Shown one piece after another: positions 1 through 8,818 of a stretch of DNA of 64,000 nucleotides. Below the pieces are notes generated by a model that was not told where the DNA came from, did no database searches, and saw only the letters and a program-made list of their open reading frames with translations. The position numbers and the translations under genes are program-made. The number at the start of each line of letters is the position of its first letter. Positions within the stretch are counted from its first letter, which is position 1. Origin of the DNA: Polyangium sp. y55x31 (GTDB lineage Bacteria > Myxococcota_A > Polyangia > Polyangiales > Polyangiaceae); the NCBI RefSeq assembly GCF_029946505.1, contig NZ_JARZHG010000008.1:248001-312000 (forward strand). Reading direction: 5' to 3'.

Positions 1-1
1 C

Positions 2-1255
2 ACGCGGTACGTCGAGCTCGGCAACGAGGGCGCGCGCTCGATTGGCTTCTCGGACATGGGCGCGCTCTGGCGCGCGGGCTACGACATGACGCCCGAGGCG
101 TTCGAGGCGGACACCGAGCGCCTGTGGAACCAGGTGAAGCCGCTTTACGACGAGCTGCATTGCCTCGTCCGGGCCAAGCTCCGCAAGCTGTACGGCGCGG
201 ACAAGATCGGCGACAAGGCGCCGATCCCGGCGCACCTGCTCGGCAACATGTGGGCGCAGGACTGGTCGAACCTCTACGACCTCGTGGCGCCGTATCCGAA
301 GGAGGCTTCGATCGACGTCACGAAGGCGCTCGTCGACAAGAAGATCGGCGCCGTCGACATGGTGAAGATGGGCGAGCGGTTCTTCACCTCGCTCGGCCTC
401 GAACCCTTGCCGAAGACGTTCTGGGAGCGCTCCATGTTCGTGCGCCCGCGCGACCGCGAGGTCGTCTGCCACGCGAGCGCCTGGGACGTCACGTACGGCG
501 GCGACATTCGCATCAAGATGTGCATCGAGCCCAAGGAGGAGGATTTCATCACCATCCACCACGAGCTCGGGCACGACTATTATTACGCCTACTACCACAC
601 GCTCCCGGTCCTCTTCCAATCGGGCGCGAACGACGGCTTCCACGAGGGCATCGGCGACACCATCGCGCTCAGCGTGACGCCCGGGTATCTGAAGACGATC
701 GGCCTGCTCGCGGAGGCCCCGGAGAACCCGAAGGCCGAGACGAACTTCCTCATGAAGCAGGCGCTCGCGAAGATCGCCTTCCTCCCGTTCGGCAAGCTCA
801 TCGATCAATGGCGCTGGGACGTCTTCGCGGGCAAGACGCCGCCCGACAAGTACAACGAGGCCTGGTGGAACCTGCGCCGGAAATACCAGGGCATGTCGGC
901 GCCGGTGCCGCGCAGCGAAAAGGACTTCGACCCCGGCGCGAAGTTCCACGTCCCCGGCGGCACGCCCTACACGCGGTATTTCCTGGCGCACATCTACCAG
1001 TTCCAGTTCCACCGCGCGCTTTGCAAGGCGGCCGGCCACACGGGCCCGCTGCACACCTGCTCGATTTACGGCAACAAGGCGGCCGGCGACAAGCTGAAGG
1101 CCATGCTGGCGATGGGCGCGAGCAAACCCTGGCCGGAGGCGATGAAGGCGATCTCGGGCGAGACGCAGGGCGACGCGAGCGCGATCCTCGAATACTTCGA
1201 GCCCCTGCGCAAATTCATCCGCGAGGAGAGCAAGGGCGAGACCTGCGGCTGGTGA
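2..1255 (+). CDS. M2-family (ACE-like) zinc metallopeptidase, 5' truncated by window
   Basis: Peptidyl-dipeptidase A family protein that would release dipeptides from peptide C-termini. The frame is open from base 2, and the residues before the first ATG (at 56) read [18 protein letters not shown], which matches ACE-like sequence, so the true start lies upstream of the window. The zinc motif HELGH is encoded at 560-574. The third ligand Glu lies in FHEGIGD at about 641-658, the spacing expected for gluzincins of family M2. The visible 417 codons cover the C-terminal catalytic part of a protein normally near 600 residues. A signal peptide cannot be judged. A GC-rich hairpin at 1266-1293 follows the stop, and the next gene converges on it. 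The family is clear; the natural substrate in myxobacteria is unknown. Confidence 0.93.
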   Translation, partial: TRYVELGNEGARSIGFSDMGALWRAGYDMTPEAFEADTERLWNQVKPLYDELHCLVRAKLRKLYGADKIGDKAPIPAHLLGNMWAQDWSNLYDLVAPYPKEASIDVTKALVDKKIGAVDMVKMGERFFTSLGLEPLPKTFWERSMFVRPRDREVVCHASAWDVTYGGDIRIKMCIEPKEEDFITIHHELGHDYYYAYYHTLPVLFQSGANDGFHEGIGDTIALSVTPGYLKTIGLLAEAPENPKAETNFLMKQALAKIAFLPFGKLIDQWRWDVFAGKTPPDKYNEAWWNLRRKYQGMSAPVPRSEKDFDPGAKFHVPGGTPYTRYFLAHIYQFQFHRALCKAAGHTGPLHTCSIYGNKAAGDKLKAMLAMGASKPWPEAMKAISGETQGDASAILEYFEPLRKFIREESKGETCGW

Positions 1256-1265
1256 CGGGAATGCG

Positions 1266-1293
1266 GGGGGGACGTGCGCGGGCGCGTCCCCCC
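1266..1293. terminator. GC hairpin between convergent genes
   Basis: Perfect 9-bp stem GGGGGGACG/CGTCCCCCC with a 10-nt loop, placed 10 nt after the peptidase stop and 15 nt before the stop of the convergent lipoprotein gene. There is no clear T-run, so termination is inferred from position and symmetry. It could serve both strands. Confidence 0.55.
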
Positions 1294-1307
1294 GGCGACG
1301 CCTGGAC

Positions 1308-2378
1308 TCAGAAGAGAAGCCCGCAGAGCTGATTGCCCGGGCAGCACACGTCGAGGCCGCCGCCGATCTGGTCCGTGTGCGCGCAGACCCGCGAGCCCTT
1401 GCTCGGGTAGTAGTAGGCCCAGAAGAAGCACATCTCGTCGTTCGCCGACTCCCCGAAGCCCACCTGCTGGCTGCTCTGGTTGTCCCAGGCGCACGTGAAC
1501 TTGAAGCCCCCGCCCTCCTGGATCTGGAACGGCGGATCGTGGAGCACGGTCGGCGGCTCGCTCCAGAGCCAGCCATCGACCTTGTAGACGCTCGTCTCCG
1601 GCCCGTCCTTCGCCGGCACCGTCGCCACCGTCACGTTCTTGCCCCATTGATGCGTGTGCCCCGTGATCCCGAAGAACTTCGAGCCGACGAGGTCCGAGGG
1701 CAACGCCATGAACGTCGGCCCGAGCGTCGCCGACGAATGCGGCGCGATGTTGATGTCGGGGTTGCCGATGAAGAGGAAATCGGCTTCGTCCTTGAAGTTC
1801 GCCTCCTTCATCGTGCGGAACGTCGACGTCGCCGACACGTCGATCTCTGCCTGCGACGCATTGAGGTAATGCATCTCGAGCCGCACCATCTGGTTCGGCT
1901 GCATCGTGAACGCGACGCCGTCCGGCAGCGTCAGCTTATCCTCGTGCTTCTGCGTGATCATCACCGGCGCGCCCTTCGACGGGTCGAGGGTATCGGCGAA
2001 CGGCTGGCAATCGAACGGCTCGAGCTGCTCCACCGTGTCGTTCGTCCGGTACACGATGAGGTGGTGCGAGCCCGTCGGCAGAACGTTGTAAATCTCGTGG
2101 ACGCGCACGAGCTCGTCGTTCCCGAGCCGCTTCACCACGCATTGCGTCCGCTCCGTCCCGGCGGCGACCTTCACGGGGTCGAACGTCACGGTATACGACG
2201 CATCGATCACGTCGCCGCCGCCGCTCCCCCCATTCCCGCCGCCGCCGCTCCCACCGCTCCCCCCACTTCCGCCCGATCCGCCGGGCCCACCGGCCCCCGA
2301 CCCGAGCTCGACGTCACCGGAGCTACTGCAACCGACCATTGCCAAAGAAATGGCGATCACGGGAAGAAGCATTCTCAT
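1308..2378 (-). CDS. PHM-like type II copper-dependent monooxygenase lipoprotein
   Basis: Predicted outer-envelope lipoprotein of 356 aa. The ATG at 2378 gives MRMLLPVIAISLAMVGC, a signal peptide with lipobox and Cys17; the 30 extra upstream codons do not look like a signal. A Gly/Ser linker follows (about residues 24-56). The rest resembles peptidylglycine alpha-hydroxylating/dopamine beta-monooxygenase cores, and every copper ligand expected from that family is present: His105-His106 in SHHL, His170 in LEMHY, His241/His243 in HTH and Met316 in DEMC. These positions almost equal the PHM ligands (107, 108, 172, 242, 244, 314), so the protein should bind CuM and CuH and hydroxylate something with ascorbate-like reductants. 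Several Cys pairs suit the periplasm. The substrate is unknown. The gene is monocistronic. Confidence 0.8.
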   Translation of the reverse strand: MRMLLPVIAISLAMVGCSSSGDVELGSGAGGPGGSGGSGGSGGSGGGGNGGSGGGDVIDASYTVTFDPVKVAAGTERTQCVVKRLGNDELVRVHEIYNVLPTGSHHLIVYRTNDTVEQLEPFDCQPFADTLDPSKGAPVMITQKHEDKLTLPDGVAFTMQPNQMVRLEMHYLNASQAEIDVSATSTFRTMKEANFKDEADFLFIGNPDINIAPHSSATLGPTFMALPSDLVGSKFFGITGHTHQWGKNVTVATVPAKDGPETSVYKVDGWLWSEPPTVLHDPPFQIQEGGGFKFTCAWDNQSSQQVGFGESANDEMCFFWAYYYPSKGSRVCAHTDQIGGGLDVCCPGNQLCGLLF

Positions 2379-2505
2379 GGGAATCTCGCTTTCATCACGG
2401 CAAGAAGCGCGCGTGAAACGAGGATACCCCGCCGCCGACGGCCGCGTCCATGCTTTTCGCAGAGACACACCGACTTCCGCAATGGTCGCAATTTTAGATG
2501 AAAAG

Positions 2506-2523
2506 CCCCTCTCCCGAGAGGGG
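2506..2523. terminator. Short GC hairpin near start side of lipoprotein gene
   Basis: Inverted repeat CCCCTCTC/GAGAGGGG with a 2-nt centre (7-bp stem more realistically), just downstream of the DUF4215 gene stop when read on the minus strand. The spacer 2469-2608 also holds the palindromic repeat annotated at 2523-2570. Either could end the minus-strand transcript from 4525. Confidence 0.4.
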
Positions 2524-2570
2524 GGTTTGGGGGCGTAGCTCGGCTCGTCCGAGCGTAGCCCCCAAGCGAT
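2523..2570. repeat. Palindromic repeat, copy A (intergenic)
   Basis: Imperfect stem-loop: GGGGGC pairs with GCCCCC and GCTCGG with CCGAGC around a small loop. The central 22 nt (2537-2558) match 40028-40049 at 21 of 22 positions, with similar flanks. Copy B lies inside a reading frame, so this looks like a dispersed palindromic element and not a gene-specific terminator. Confidence 0.6.
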
Positions 2571-2608
2571 GAAAGAGGGGTTGGGGTGAGGGAGTCGCTC
2601 CGTGAGGA

Positions 2609-4525
2609 TCAGGCTTGCGCCGACCGGCGACGACGCCGGAAGGGCACGAGCAGGGCCGCGAAGAGCGCGCCGAAGAGGCCCATGTTGGTCTTCGTGTCGC
2701 TCTCGCCCGCCACGCTGCAGTTGCAGCCGCCCTCGACGTTCTCGCCGCCGCCGCCCGCGCCGCCGCCCGCGCCGCCCGCGCCGCCCTCGCCGTTCGACTC
2801 CGCCCGGCAGTTCGCGTCACAGCCGTCGCCGGCCGTCGTGTTGCCGTCGTCGCACTGCTCGCCCTCGGTCACGACGCCATTGCCGCAGGCCGTCGCCTTG
2901 CAGTTCGAGTCGCAGCCGTCGCCGTCGACGTCATTGCCGTCGTCGCAGGCCTCGCCGTCGGTCACGATGCCGTTGCCGCACCCCGTCGACTTACACGTCG
3001 CGTCGCAGCCGTCGCCATCGACGTCGTTGCCGTCGTCACACTCCTCGCCGAGCGTCAGGATGCCGTTGCCGCACGCCGTGAGCGAGCAGTCCGAATCGCA
3101 GCCGTCGCCGCTGCTGTTGTTGCCGTCGTCGCAGGCCTCGCCCTCGTTGAGGATCGCATTGCCGCAGGCGGGCAGCTTGCAGTTCGAATCACAGCCGTCG
3201 CCGTCGTCCGTGTTGCCGTCGTCGCACTCCTCGGTGCCCGTCTTGATGCCGTTGCCGCAGACGCTCGGCGTGCAGTTCGAATCGCAGCCGTCGCCGTCGG
3301 CCGTATTGCCGTCCTCGCAGACCTCGCCTTCCGTGAGCACGCCGTTGCCGCAGCCCGTGGCTGTGCAGTTCACGTCGCAGCCGTCGCCGTTCGTGTCGTT
3401 GCCGTCGTCACACGTCTCGCCGACGCCGACGAACCCATTGCCGCAGGCCGGGTTGAGGCAGTTGCCGTCGCAGCCGTCGCCGCCCACGGTGTTGCCGTCG
3501 TCGCAGAGCTCGCCGCCCGTCACGATGCTGTTGCCGCAGCCCGTCGGCGTGCAGTTCGCGTCGCAGCCGTCGCCGTTCACGAGGTTGCCGTCGTCGCACG
3601 CCTCGCCCTGCGTCACCACGCCGTTGCCGCAGGCCGTCACGGTGCAGTTCGAATCACAGCCGTCGCCGCCCACGGTGTTGCCGTCGTCGCAGGCCTCGCC
3701 GTCGGTCACGACGTTGTTGCCGCAACCGGTCGGGGTGCAGTTCATGTCACACCCGTCGCCGCTCACGAGGTTGCCGTCGTCGCACGTCTCGCCGTCCGTC
3801 GCGACGCCGTTGCCGCAGGCCGTGACCGTGCAGTTCGCGTCGCAGCCGTCGCCGCTGTCCGTGTTGCCGTCGTCGCACGTCTCGCCGGCGTGGGCCTCGG
3901 CCAGGCCGTCGCCGCAGACGCCGACGTCGAGCGTCATGACGATGTGCACGTTCGGGTAGCCGATGTCCGCGAAATCCGTGATTTCGGTGAGGCCGCAGTC
4001 CGGCGCGTAAATGTAGCTCGGCGCCGACTGCCCGGCGGCGTTCGAGCCCATATAGAAGACCGCGCCGGTCTCCGCGCCATCCGGCGAGTTGATCTCGACG
4101 ACGATCTGGTCCTGCGTATCGAAGGAGAGATTCGGGTTCAGGGGGACCGTGAGCAGCGACGTCTGCTGACCCTGAATCGGCACGGTGAGGGTCGACCCGA
4201 TCTGCACGAGGTTCGCCAGCTCGAGCGTCGAGGCGAGCGTGTAGAACTTGACGAAGACCACCTGCGGGCCGAAGGCCGATGCCGCTTGGATGCCAAACTG
4301 CACGCTGCGGATCGCGCTCGCCGGAATGCCGAGGCCGTAGAGATCGAACGCACGATAATAGGAGTTTTCGGCCGTGTAGGCGGAGTTACCGCAGACCACC
4401 GAATGGGCCGGCAGGATCGTGTTGGGATCGGTGTTTTGCGTGATGGGCTCGGCGCCGGCGATGCCCGCGAACCCGAGCATCGCGCCGAAACACAAGAACC
4501 CCAAGAACCCTCGCTTGATCATCAT
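2609..4525 (-). CDS. DUF4215 Cys-rich repeat surface protein with MYXO-CTERM anchor
   Basis: Secreted, 638 aa from the ATG at 4525 (MMIKRG), which has GGAGGG just upstream; the GTG nine bases earlier is less likely. A hydrophobic signal peptide ends near GIAGAEP. A roughly 170-residue N-terminal beta-rich domain of unknown role follows. Then come 12 tandem repeats of about 31 residues of the form CGNG..T.GE.CDDGN...GDGCD.NC, the DUF4215/myxococcal Cys-rich repeat, with four Cys each and an Asp-rich, probably calcium-binding core. After a Gly-rich linker the C-terminus reads GCNCS, a hydrophobic stretch and FRRRRRS, the MYXO-CTERM pattern for sorting to the cell surface. The ligand or partner is unknown; family members are generally structural or adhesive by inference. 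Confidence 0.9.
   Translation of the reverse strand: MMIKRGFLGFLCFGAMLGFAGIAGAEPITQNTDPNTILPAHSVVCGNSAYTAENSYYRAFDLYGLGIPASAIRSVQFGIQAASAFGPQVVFVKFYTLASTLELANLVQIGSTLTVPIQGQQTSLLTVPLNPNLSFDTQDQIVVEINSPDGAETGAVFYMGSNAAGQSAPSYIYAPDCGLTEITDFADIGYPNVHIVMTLDVGVCGDGLAEAHAGETCDDGNTDSGDGCDANCTVTACGNGVATDGETCDDGNLVSGDGCDMNCTPTGCGNNVVTDGEACDDGNTVGGDGCDSNCTVTACGNGVVTQGEACDDGNLVNGDGCDANCTPTGCGNSIVTGGELCDDGNTVGGDGCDGNCLNPACGNGFVGVGETCDDGNDTNGDGCDVNCTATGCGNGVLTEGEVCEDGNTADGDGCDSNCTPSVCGNGIKTGTEECDDGNTDDGDGCDSNCKLPACGNAILNEGEACDDGNNSSGDGCDSDCSLTACGNGILTLGEECDDGNDVDGDGCDATCKSTGCGNGIVTDGEACDDGNDVDGDGCDSNCKATACGNGVVTEGEQCDDGNTTAGDGCDANCRAESNGEGGAGGAGGGAGGGGENVEGGCNCSVAGESDTKTNMGLFGALFAALLVPFRRRRRSAQA
2807..3916 (-). 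repeat. 12-copy 93-bp coding tandem repeat (DUF4215)
   Basis: Twelve in-frame units, eleven of 31 codons and the first two codons longer, fill 1110 bp. Alternating types (TVTA.., TPTG..) suggest expansion in blocks of two units. Copy number may vary between strains by slippage or recombination. Confidence 0.9.
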
Positions 4526-4725
4526 ACCCTCCACGCCTCCTCGATGGCCGGCGTGCCAAAACGTCCCCGCACCCGCCGCTCACGCGACGAGAGACGAGAC
4601 TTCCGGGACTCGGGCCAGAGGATGGTCAAATATTGCGGGGCAAACGATCATGGATCCCATCCCGCGGCAAGAGCCGAGTGCGTGATGGGCAAAAATTTTA
4701 CCACGGGACGAACGCCGCGGGTGAT

Positions 4726-5763
4726 TCAGCCGAGCGCGACGCGCGCGGCGTGTTCGAGCTCCGTGCGTCGTGTCTGTACGCTGTCGAAGAGCGCCAGTTG
4801 CCCTTTGCCGCGCACCAGGTTGTGCTCGCCCCGGGCCGGGAATCGCCGCGCGTCGAAGCCGAAGTACACCTCGCGCAGCGCGTCCGCGAGGAACCGCGCC
4901 GAGAGCTCCAGGCATATCGTCGCGAGCCCGGCGACGACCGCCCCCGCCTCCTCGCGCGACACGATCCCCGACCCCCGCGCGATCTCGCCATACCCCGCGA
5001 GCGCCTCGCCGAACATATCCGCGTCGATCACCACCCGCGGAGCATCCTCGCCCGCCGGGTTGCACCACGACCGCAGTGCATCGCCCATCTCGAAAGGCCA
5101 GATCATCCGGCCGAGTGTGTCCAGATCCACGAGACACACTGCCTGTTCGCCCCGGAACAAGAGATTCGATATTTTGAGATCTCCATGCACGTGCCGAAGC
5201 GGGAGCTCCGAAAGATCCGGCAGCCGGGCAGCCTCGGCGAGCAGGTGCCGCGCGAGCGGCTCGACCTCGCCGAACAGCCGATGCCCCGAATGCGCGTCGA
5301 GCGCGGATTCCAGCGTGGCGAGGTGCTTCTTCGTATCGTGCACTCCCGCCCGCACGTGCCGGTAGTCGTGCACGAGATCCGCGACGGCCGCGTGGAACCG
5401 CGCCACCATGCGGCCCGCCTCGCGCGCGAAGCTCGGGCTCGGCACGCGGTCGTGGCTCTGACCTTCCACGAACGAGAGCGCGCGCCACGCCCGCCCCTCC
5501 TCGTCGTCGACCCAGAGCGCGCCGTCGTCCGTGCGCAGAGGCCGCGGCGTCAAAAGGCCTTTTCGCGCGAGGTGCGCGGTCACCGCGTCGATGTCCTCGT
5601 TCACCACACCCGCGAACACCGGGTGCAGCCGCTGCACGATCACCTTCCCCGCGCGCCCCTCGACGAGGAACGTGCGGTTGATGAGGCCCCCGCCGTGGGG
5701 CGCGTGGGGCCTGCCGTCGAGGTCACGATAGCGGGCGAGGATCGCGGGCGGGATCGACTCCAT
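4726..5763 (-). CDS. APH-fold phosphotransferase, N-acetylhexosamine-kinase-like
   Basis: Small-molecule kinase of the aminoglycoside phosphotransferase (PF01636) fold, 345 aa. The catalytic loop is HVHGDLKISNLLF and the metal-binding motif is VDLDTLGRM. The DLDT form and overall layout resemble N-acetylhexosamine 1-kinases (NahK) more than antibiotic kinases, so an anomeric sugar substrate is the best guess. I place the start at the ATG at 5763 (MESIPP); a GTG at 5799 would add 12 residues, and neither has a strong ribosome site. The gene follows a Cys/Met PLP enzyme by fewer than 50 bases, so the two are probably cotranscribed, though no pathway links them. A homoserine or choline kinase of the same fold is the alternative. 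Confidence 0.75.
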   Translation of the reverse strand: MESIPPAILARYRDLDGRPHAPHGGGLINRTFLVEGRAGKVIVQRLHPVFAGVVNEDIDAVTAHLARKGLLTPRPLRTDDGALWVDDEEGRAWRALSFVEGQSHDRVPSPSFAREAGRMVARFHAAVADLVHDYRHVRAGVHDTKKHLATLESALDAHSGHRLFGEVEPLARHLLAEAARLPDLSELPLRHVHGDLKISNLLFRGEQAVCLVDLDTLGRMIWPFEMGDALRSWCNPAGEDAPRVVIDADMFGEALAGYGEIARGSGIVSREEAGAVVAGLATICLELSARFLADALREVYFGFDARRFPARGEHNLVRGKGQLALFDSVQTRRTELEHAARVALG

Positions 5764-5809
5764 CGGCGCGCGAGGATGCACCGGGAGGCAGTTTTTCACA
5801 AGAACCGCG

Positions 5810-6964
5810 CTAGAACGCGAGCGCCTGGTCGAGATCCGCGATCAGATCCGGGGCCGCCTCGATCCCGACCGAGAGCCGGAGCAGATCCTTCGGCACCGGC
5901 GATCCTTGTCCTTCCACGCTGGCGCGATGCTCGATGAGGCTCTCCACCCCGCCGAGCGACGTCGCGCGTTTCCAGAGCGACACGCGCGACGCGACCCGTA
6001 CCGCCGCCTCCTCGCCGCCGCGGATCCGCACCGACAGCATCCCGCCGAACCCCCCGTCCATCTGACGCGCCGCCACCGCGTGCGTGGGGAACGAGGACAA
6101 CCCCGGATACATCACGGAAAGCACGCGCGGATGTCGCTCCAGGTACTCGGCGACCGCGAGCGCACTCTGTGACGCCGCCCGCACCCGCAGGAACAAAGTC
6201 CGCATTCCGCGCACGAGCAGCCAGGCCTCGAACGCCCCCGCGATGCTGCCGACCTGCCACCGCGTGGCCCGCACGCGCTCCCAGAAATCGCATGCCCGCG
6301 CCGCCGTCAACGTCCCGGCGAGGACGTCGGAGTGACCATTCAGATATTTCGTCGCCGAATGCATCACGAAATCCGCGCCCCATTCGAGCGGCCTCGTCAG
6401 CACCGGCGTCGCCGACGTCGAGTCCACGCAGACGAGCGCCCCCGCCGCGTGCGCGATACGCGACACCTCGGCGATGTCCGTCACGCCCCAGAGCGGGTTC
6501 GCGGGTGTTTCCACCCACACGAGCCTCGTCTTGCCCGGCTCCATCGCGGCGGCGACCTTCTCCGGGCTCGTCATGTCGACGAGCGACACCCGGAGGCCGA
6601 ACCGCGCTCCCGGGCCACAAATCCAGCTCCGGAGCGACCAGTACATCACCTCCGGCACGACGACGTGATCGCCGGGCGAAAGGCTCAAAAACACGGCGGT
6701 CGCCGCCGCCATTCCCGAGGCGAACAGCATGCTCTGCGAGCCGCCTTCGAGCGACGTCACGAGCGCCTCGGCCTGATCGAAGGTGGGATTGTCGCTCCGA
6801 CCGTACACCCTGCCCGACCGGTATTGATTGTCCGGATCTCGCAGGAACGTGGTCGACGGGTGAATGGGCGCGACGATCGCGCGCGTTTCCTCGTCCACCC
6901 AGCCGAGCGCCTGCGCCGCAATGCTCTCCCGGGCGAACATTCGTCCTGTGGAATCGTGCCGCAT
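5810..6964 (-). CDS. Cys/Met metabolism PLP-dependent transferase or lyase
   Basis: Type I-fold PLP enzyme of the cystathionine gamma-synthase/beta-lyase/methionine gamma-lyase family, 384 aa. The ATG at 6964 (MRHDSTGRM) is chosen because earlier in-frame codons are Arg-rich and unlike the family. Visible family features are GRSDNPT near the N-terminus, the phosphate-binding SGMAA segment, VDSTSATP, and the Schiff-base lysine in HSATKYLNGHSDV. Sequence alone does not separate trans-sulfuration synthase from lyase. The kinase gene downstream is probably in the same transcript. I saw no SAM riboswitch in the leader. Confidence 0.85.
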   Translation of the reverse strand: MRHDSTGRMFARESIAAQALGWVDEETRAIVAPIHPSTTFLRDPDNQYRSGRVYGRSDNPTFDQAEALVTSLEGGSQSMLFASGMAAATAVFLSLSPGDHVVVPEVMYWSLRSWICGPGARFGLRVSLVDMTSPEKVAAAMEPGKTRLVWVETPANPLWGVTDIAEVSRIAHAAGALVCVDSTSATPVLTRPLEWGADFVMHSATKYLNGHSDVLAGTLTAARACDFWERVRATRWQVGSIAGAFEAWLLVRGMRTLFLRVRAASQSALAVAEYLERHPRVLSVMYPGLSSFPTHAVAARQMDGGFGGMLSVRIRGGEEAAVRVASRVSLWKRATSLGGVESLIEHRASVEGQGSPVPKDLLRLSVGIEAAPDLIADLDQALAF

Positions 6965-7109
6965 GGGCCTCCTCGACGCCCCCACTCTACCCCGAATCTC
7001 CGAGGACGCCCGGCCTCTTTTCATTTGCCAGCGGGAAAACTCTGCGTCCCTTCGCGCAAATGGCTGTGAACGGGCATTCCTGGAAACCCGCGTCGAACGG
7101 GCGAGTCGC

Positions 7110-7727
7110 TCAGCTCCAGGCGAGCTCGATTCGCAACGACACCGTCTCGATCCCCTCGCGCTCTCCGTCCCGCCGCGGCGGCTCCGCGCGCGTCGTCGGG
7201 CTTTGCGCGCCGGCGATCTCCAGCACGACGGCCGTGTATCCCTCGATCATGGGCAGGTACCAGGGCAATAAGAAGCGCGGCATGCCTTTCTGGGCGAGCA
7301 CGGTCCGCTTCGCGCCCTTCTCCAGGATCTCGAGCTCCCCGAAATCGAAATACCGGAGCGACGCGCGCTGCAATCGCTCCGCGGCCGTCGCCGGCGACAC
7401 GGCCTTGAAAAAAAGCTTGTAGAGCCCGCGTATGTCACGCTGCGCGACGATCCGAGCCCGCCCGCGCACCGACTCCTCGTACGACATCCCCTCCGCGAGC
7501 GCCGCGGCCTCCGTGATGGGCCGGAGCGGGAGCACGTCGTACATGGCCACGGGCAGGAACACCTGCGAGGCGAATGCGCGCACCGCCTCGTCCTGCACGC
7601 GCGCGAGCACGGCCGGGAGCCCGCCCCGGATCTGCTCGTCGATGTACGAGCGGACCCCGAGGTACGTCGAGCCGCGGACATGAAAGGGGCTCTTGCCGGG
7701 CGGCACGGGCGGAGGCGTCACGGTCAT
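7110..7727 (-). CDS. Conserved hypothetical, possibly DUF2378/TIGR02265-like
   Basis: A 205-aa cytoplasmic protein starting at the ATG at 7727 (MTVTPPPVPPG). It has no signal peptide or membrane segment. A mixed alpha/beta body with a Leu-rich N-terminal half and an aromatic segment near LRYFDFGELEI loosely recalls the myxobacterial paralogous family TIGR02265 (DUF2378), itself of unknown role. That match is a pattern judgement and weak. It precedes the Cys/Met enzyme by 145 bases and follows the PAS-STAS gene by about 80, so it may be independent of both. Confidence 0.55.
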   Translation of the reverse strand: MTVTPPPVPPGKSPFHVRGSTYLGVRSYIDEQIRGGLPAVLARVQDEAVRAFASQVFLPVAMYDVLPLRPITEAAALAEGMSYEESVRGRARIVAQRDIRGLYKLFFKAVSPATAAERLQRASLRYFDFGELEILEKGAKRTVLAQKGMPRFLLPWYLPMIEGYTAVVLEIAGAQSPTTRAEPPRRDGEREGIETVSLRIELAWS

Positions 7728-7809
7728 GCGCGCAAGCGTATCGTACGCTCGGCGAAACACCAGCGGCCCGCGCAGGCCACTCCTTCGAGAGCGAGTTCAT
7801 CGACCGTTG

Positions 7810-8607
7810 CTAGAACGCGGGCTCCTTCTTCTGCGCCGCCATTTGCCGGATGCAATACGAGAGCCCTTGCCGCAGGGTCCCGAGCGTCTTCAACGACGAG
7901 AGATCCATTCCGATGGACACGATCGTCTGCGCCACGTTCGGCCGGATGCCCGTGACGACGCCTTGCGCGCCGAGAAGCCCGATGGCGCGCACCATCCCGA
8001 TGAGATAGTTCGCGGTCGCCGTATCGACGACGTCGACCCCGGTCAAATCGAGCAGCACGAAGCGGGCGCCCGTGCGCGACACCGCAGAGAGCAGATCGTT
8101 CATCACCCGCGCGGCGCGGCTCGAATCGATGATCCCCACGAGCGGCAGCGCGATCACGCCGTCCCAGACCTCGAGCACCGGCGTCTCCAGGTTCCGGATC
8201 ACGTCCTGCTGCCGCTCGATCACCTCGAGCTTCTGCGCAAGCTCGCGCTGCGCCTTTTGCGCCTCGGAGACGTCGATCGACATCCCGATCACGCCGGTGA
8301 CCTTGCCGCTTTCGTCCTTGACCGGCGTGTACCAGCTCTCCCAGAAATGGCCCGGCGCGGGCTCCGTGATCTTGCGGTGCGCCTCGCCCTGGAGCGCGCG
8401 CTCGAGCCATACGTTGACCTCGGGCGGATAAAGATCGTAAACGTTTTTCCCGGTCAGATCTCCCTCGGGCCGCGCGGCCTTGCCGTCGTGAAACCGCATG
8501 TACCCCTGGGGATCGACGGCCCAGACGACGACGTCCAGGTTATCGAGCAGCGTCCGTAAAATGGCCGCCTCAGCAGCAGGTCCGCGGTCGACTCCACCAC
8601 CGTCCAT
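7810..8607 (-). CDS. PAS-STAS (RsbR-like) stress-signalling protein
   Basis: A 265-aa protein starting at the ATG at 8607 (MDGGGV), which has GGGAGGGT six bases upstream; an upstream extension in the same frame is unlikely. Residues about 15-130 form a PAS domain with a FHDGKAARPEG loop and GVIGMSIDVSE end. A short coiled linker leads to a C-terminal STAS domain with LVGIIDSSRA and VLLDLTGVDVVDTATANYL, the RsbR type that carries Thr at the stressosome phosphorylation positions. By family it should sense a signal through PAS and pass it by partner-switching phosphorylation. No RsbS or RsbT gene is adjacent, so the partners lie elsewhere. Confidence 0.88.
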   Translation of the reverse strand: MDGGGVDRGPAAEAAILRTLLDNLDVVVWAVDPQGYMRFHDGKAARPEGDLTGKNVYDLYPPEVNVWLERALQGEAHRKITEPAPGHFWESWYTPVKDESGKVTGVIGMSIDVSEAQKAQRELAQKLEVIERQQDVIRNLETPVLEVWDGVIALPLVGIIDSSRAARVMNDLLSAVSRTGARFVLLDLTGVDVVDTATANYLIGMVRAIGLLGAQGVVTGIRPNVAQTIVSIGMDLSSLKTLGTLRQGLSYCIRQMAAQKKEPAF

Positions 8608-8757
8608 GCCACCCTCCCACGGCCAAAAAGGCCGTTCGAGCCGTTTGAATGAAATGGTCCAAGGGGGTACCATGGACATATGGGCAGCGCCATGCGTCTG
8701 ACGGCGCCGAACCTGGCAAAGCAGTAAATGGACGGGGGCGTGTAGTAGAAATTGGAC

Positions 8758-8780
8758 GGAGGCCGTACGCAACGGCCTCC
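8758..8780. terminator. GC hairpin after VWA gene
   Basis: Perfect stem GGAGGCCGT/ACGGCCTCC with a 5-nt loop, 39 bases beyond the stop of the VWA lipoprotein gene on the minus strand. It should end that transcript before the PAS-STAS gene. Nothing else stands out in 8608-8818. Confidence 0.55.
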
Positions 8781-8818
8781 ATACCGTCGGGAGAACCCCT
8801 AAGGTTGCTGCCCGGGCA

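Noticed and set aside
2615-5365. 916-codon plus-strand frame opposite the DUF4215 gene
   Set aside because: It mirrors the 93-bp repeat in antisense and has no start site or family; composition follows GC-codon bias of the real gene.
6965-7109. SAM riboswitch ahead of the Cys/Met enzyme
   Set aside because: No K-turn or conserved SAM-I/II core could be read in the leader; only short GC inverted repeats are present.
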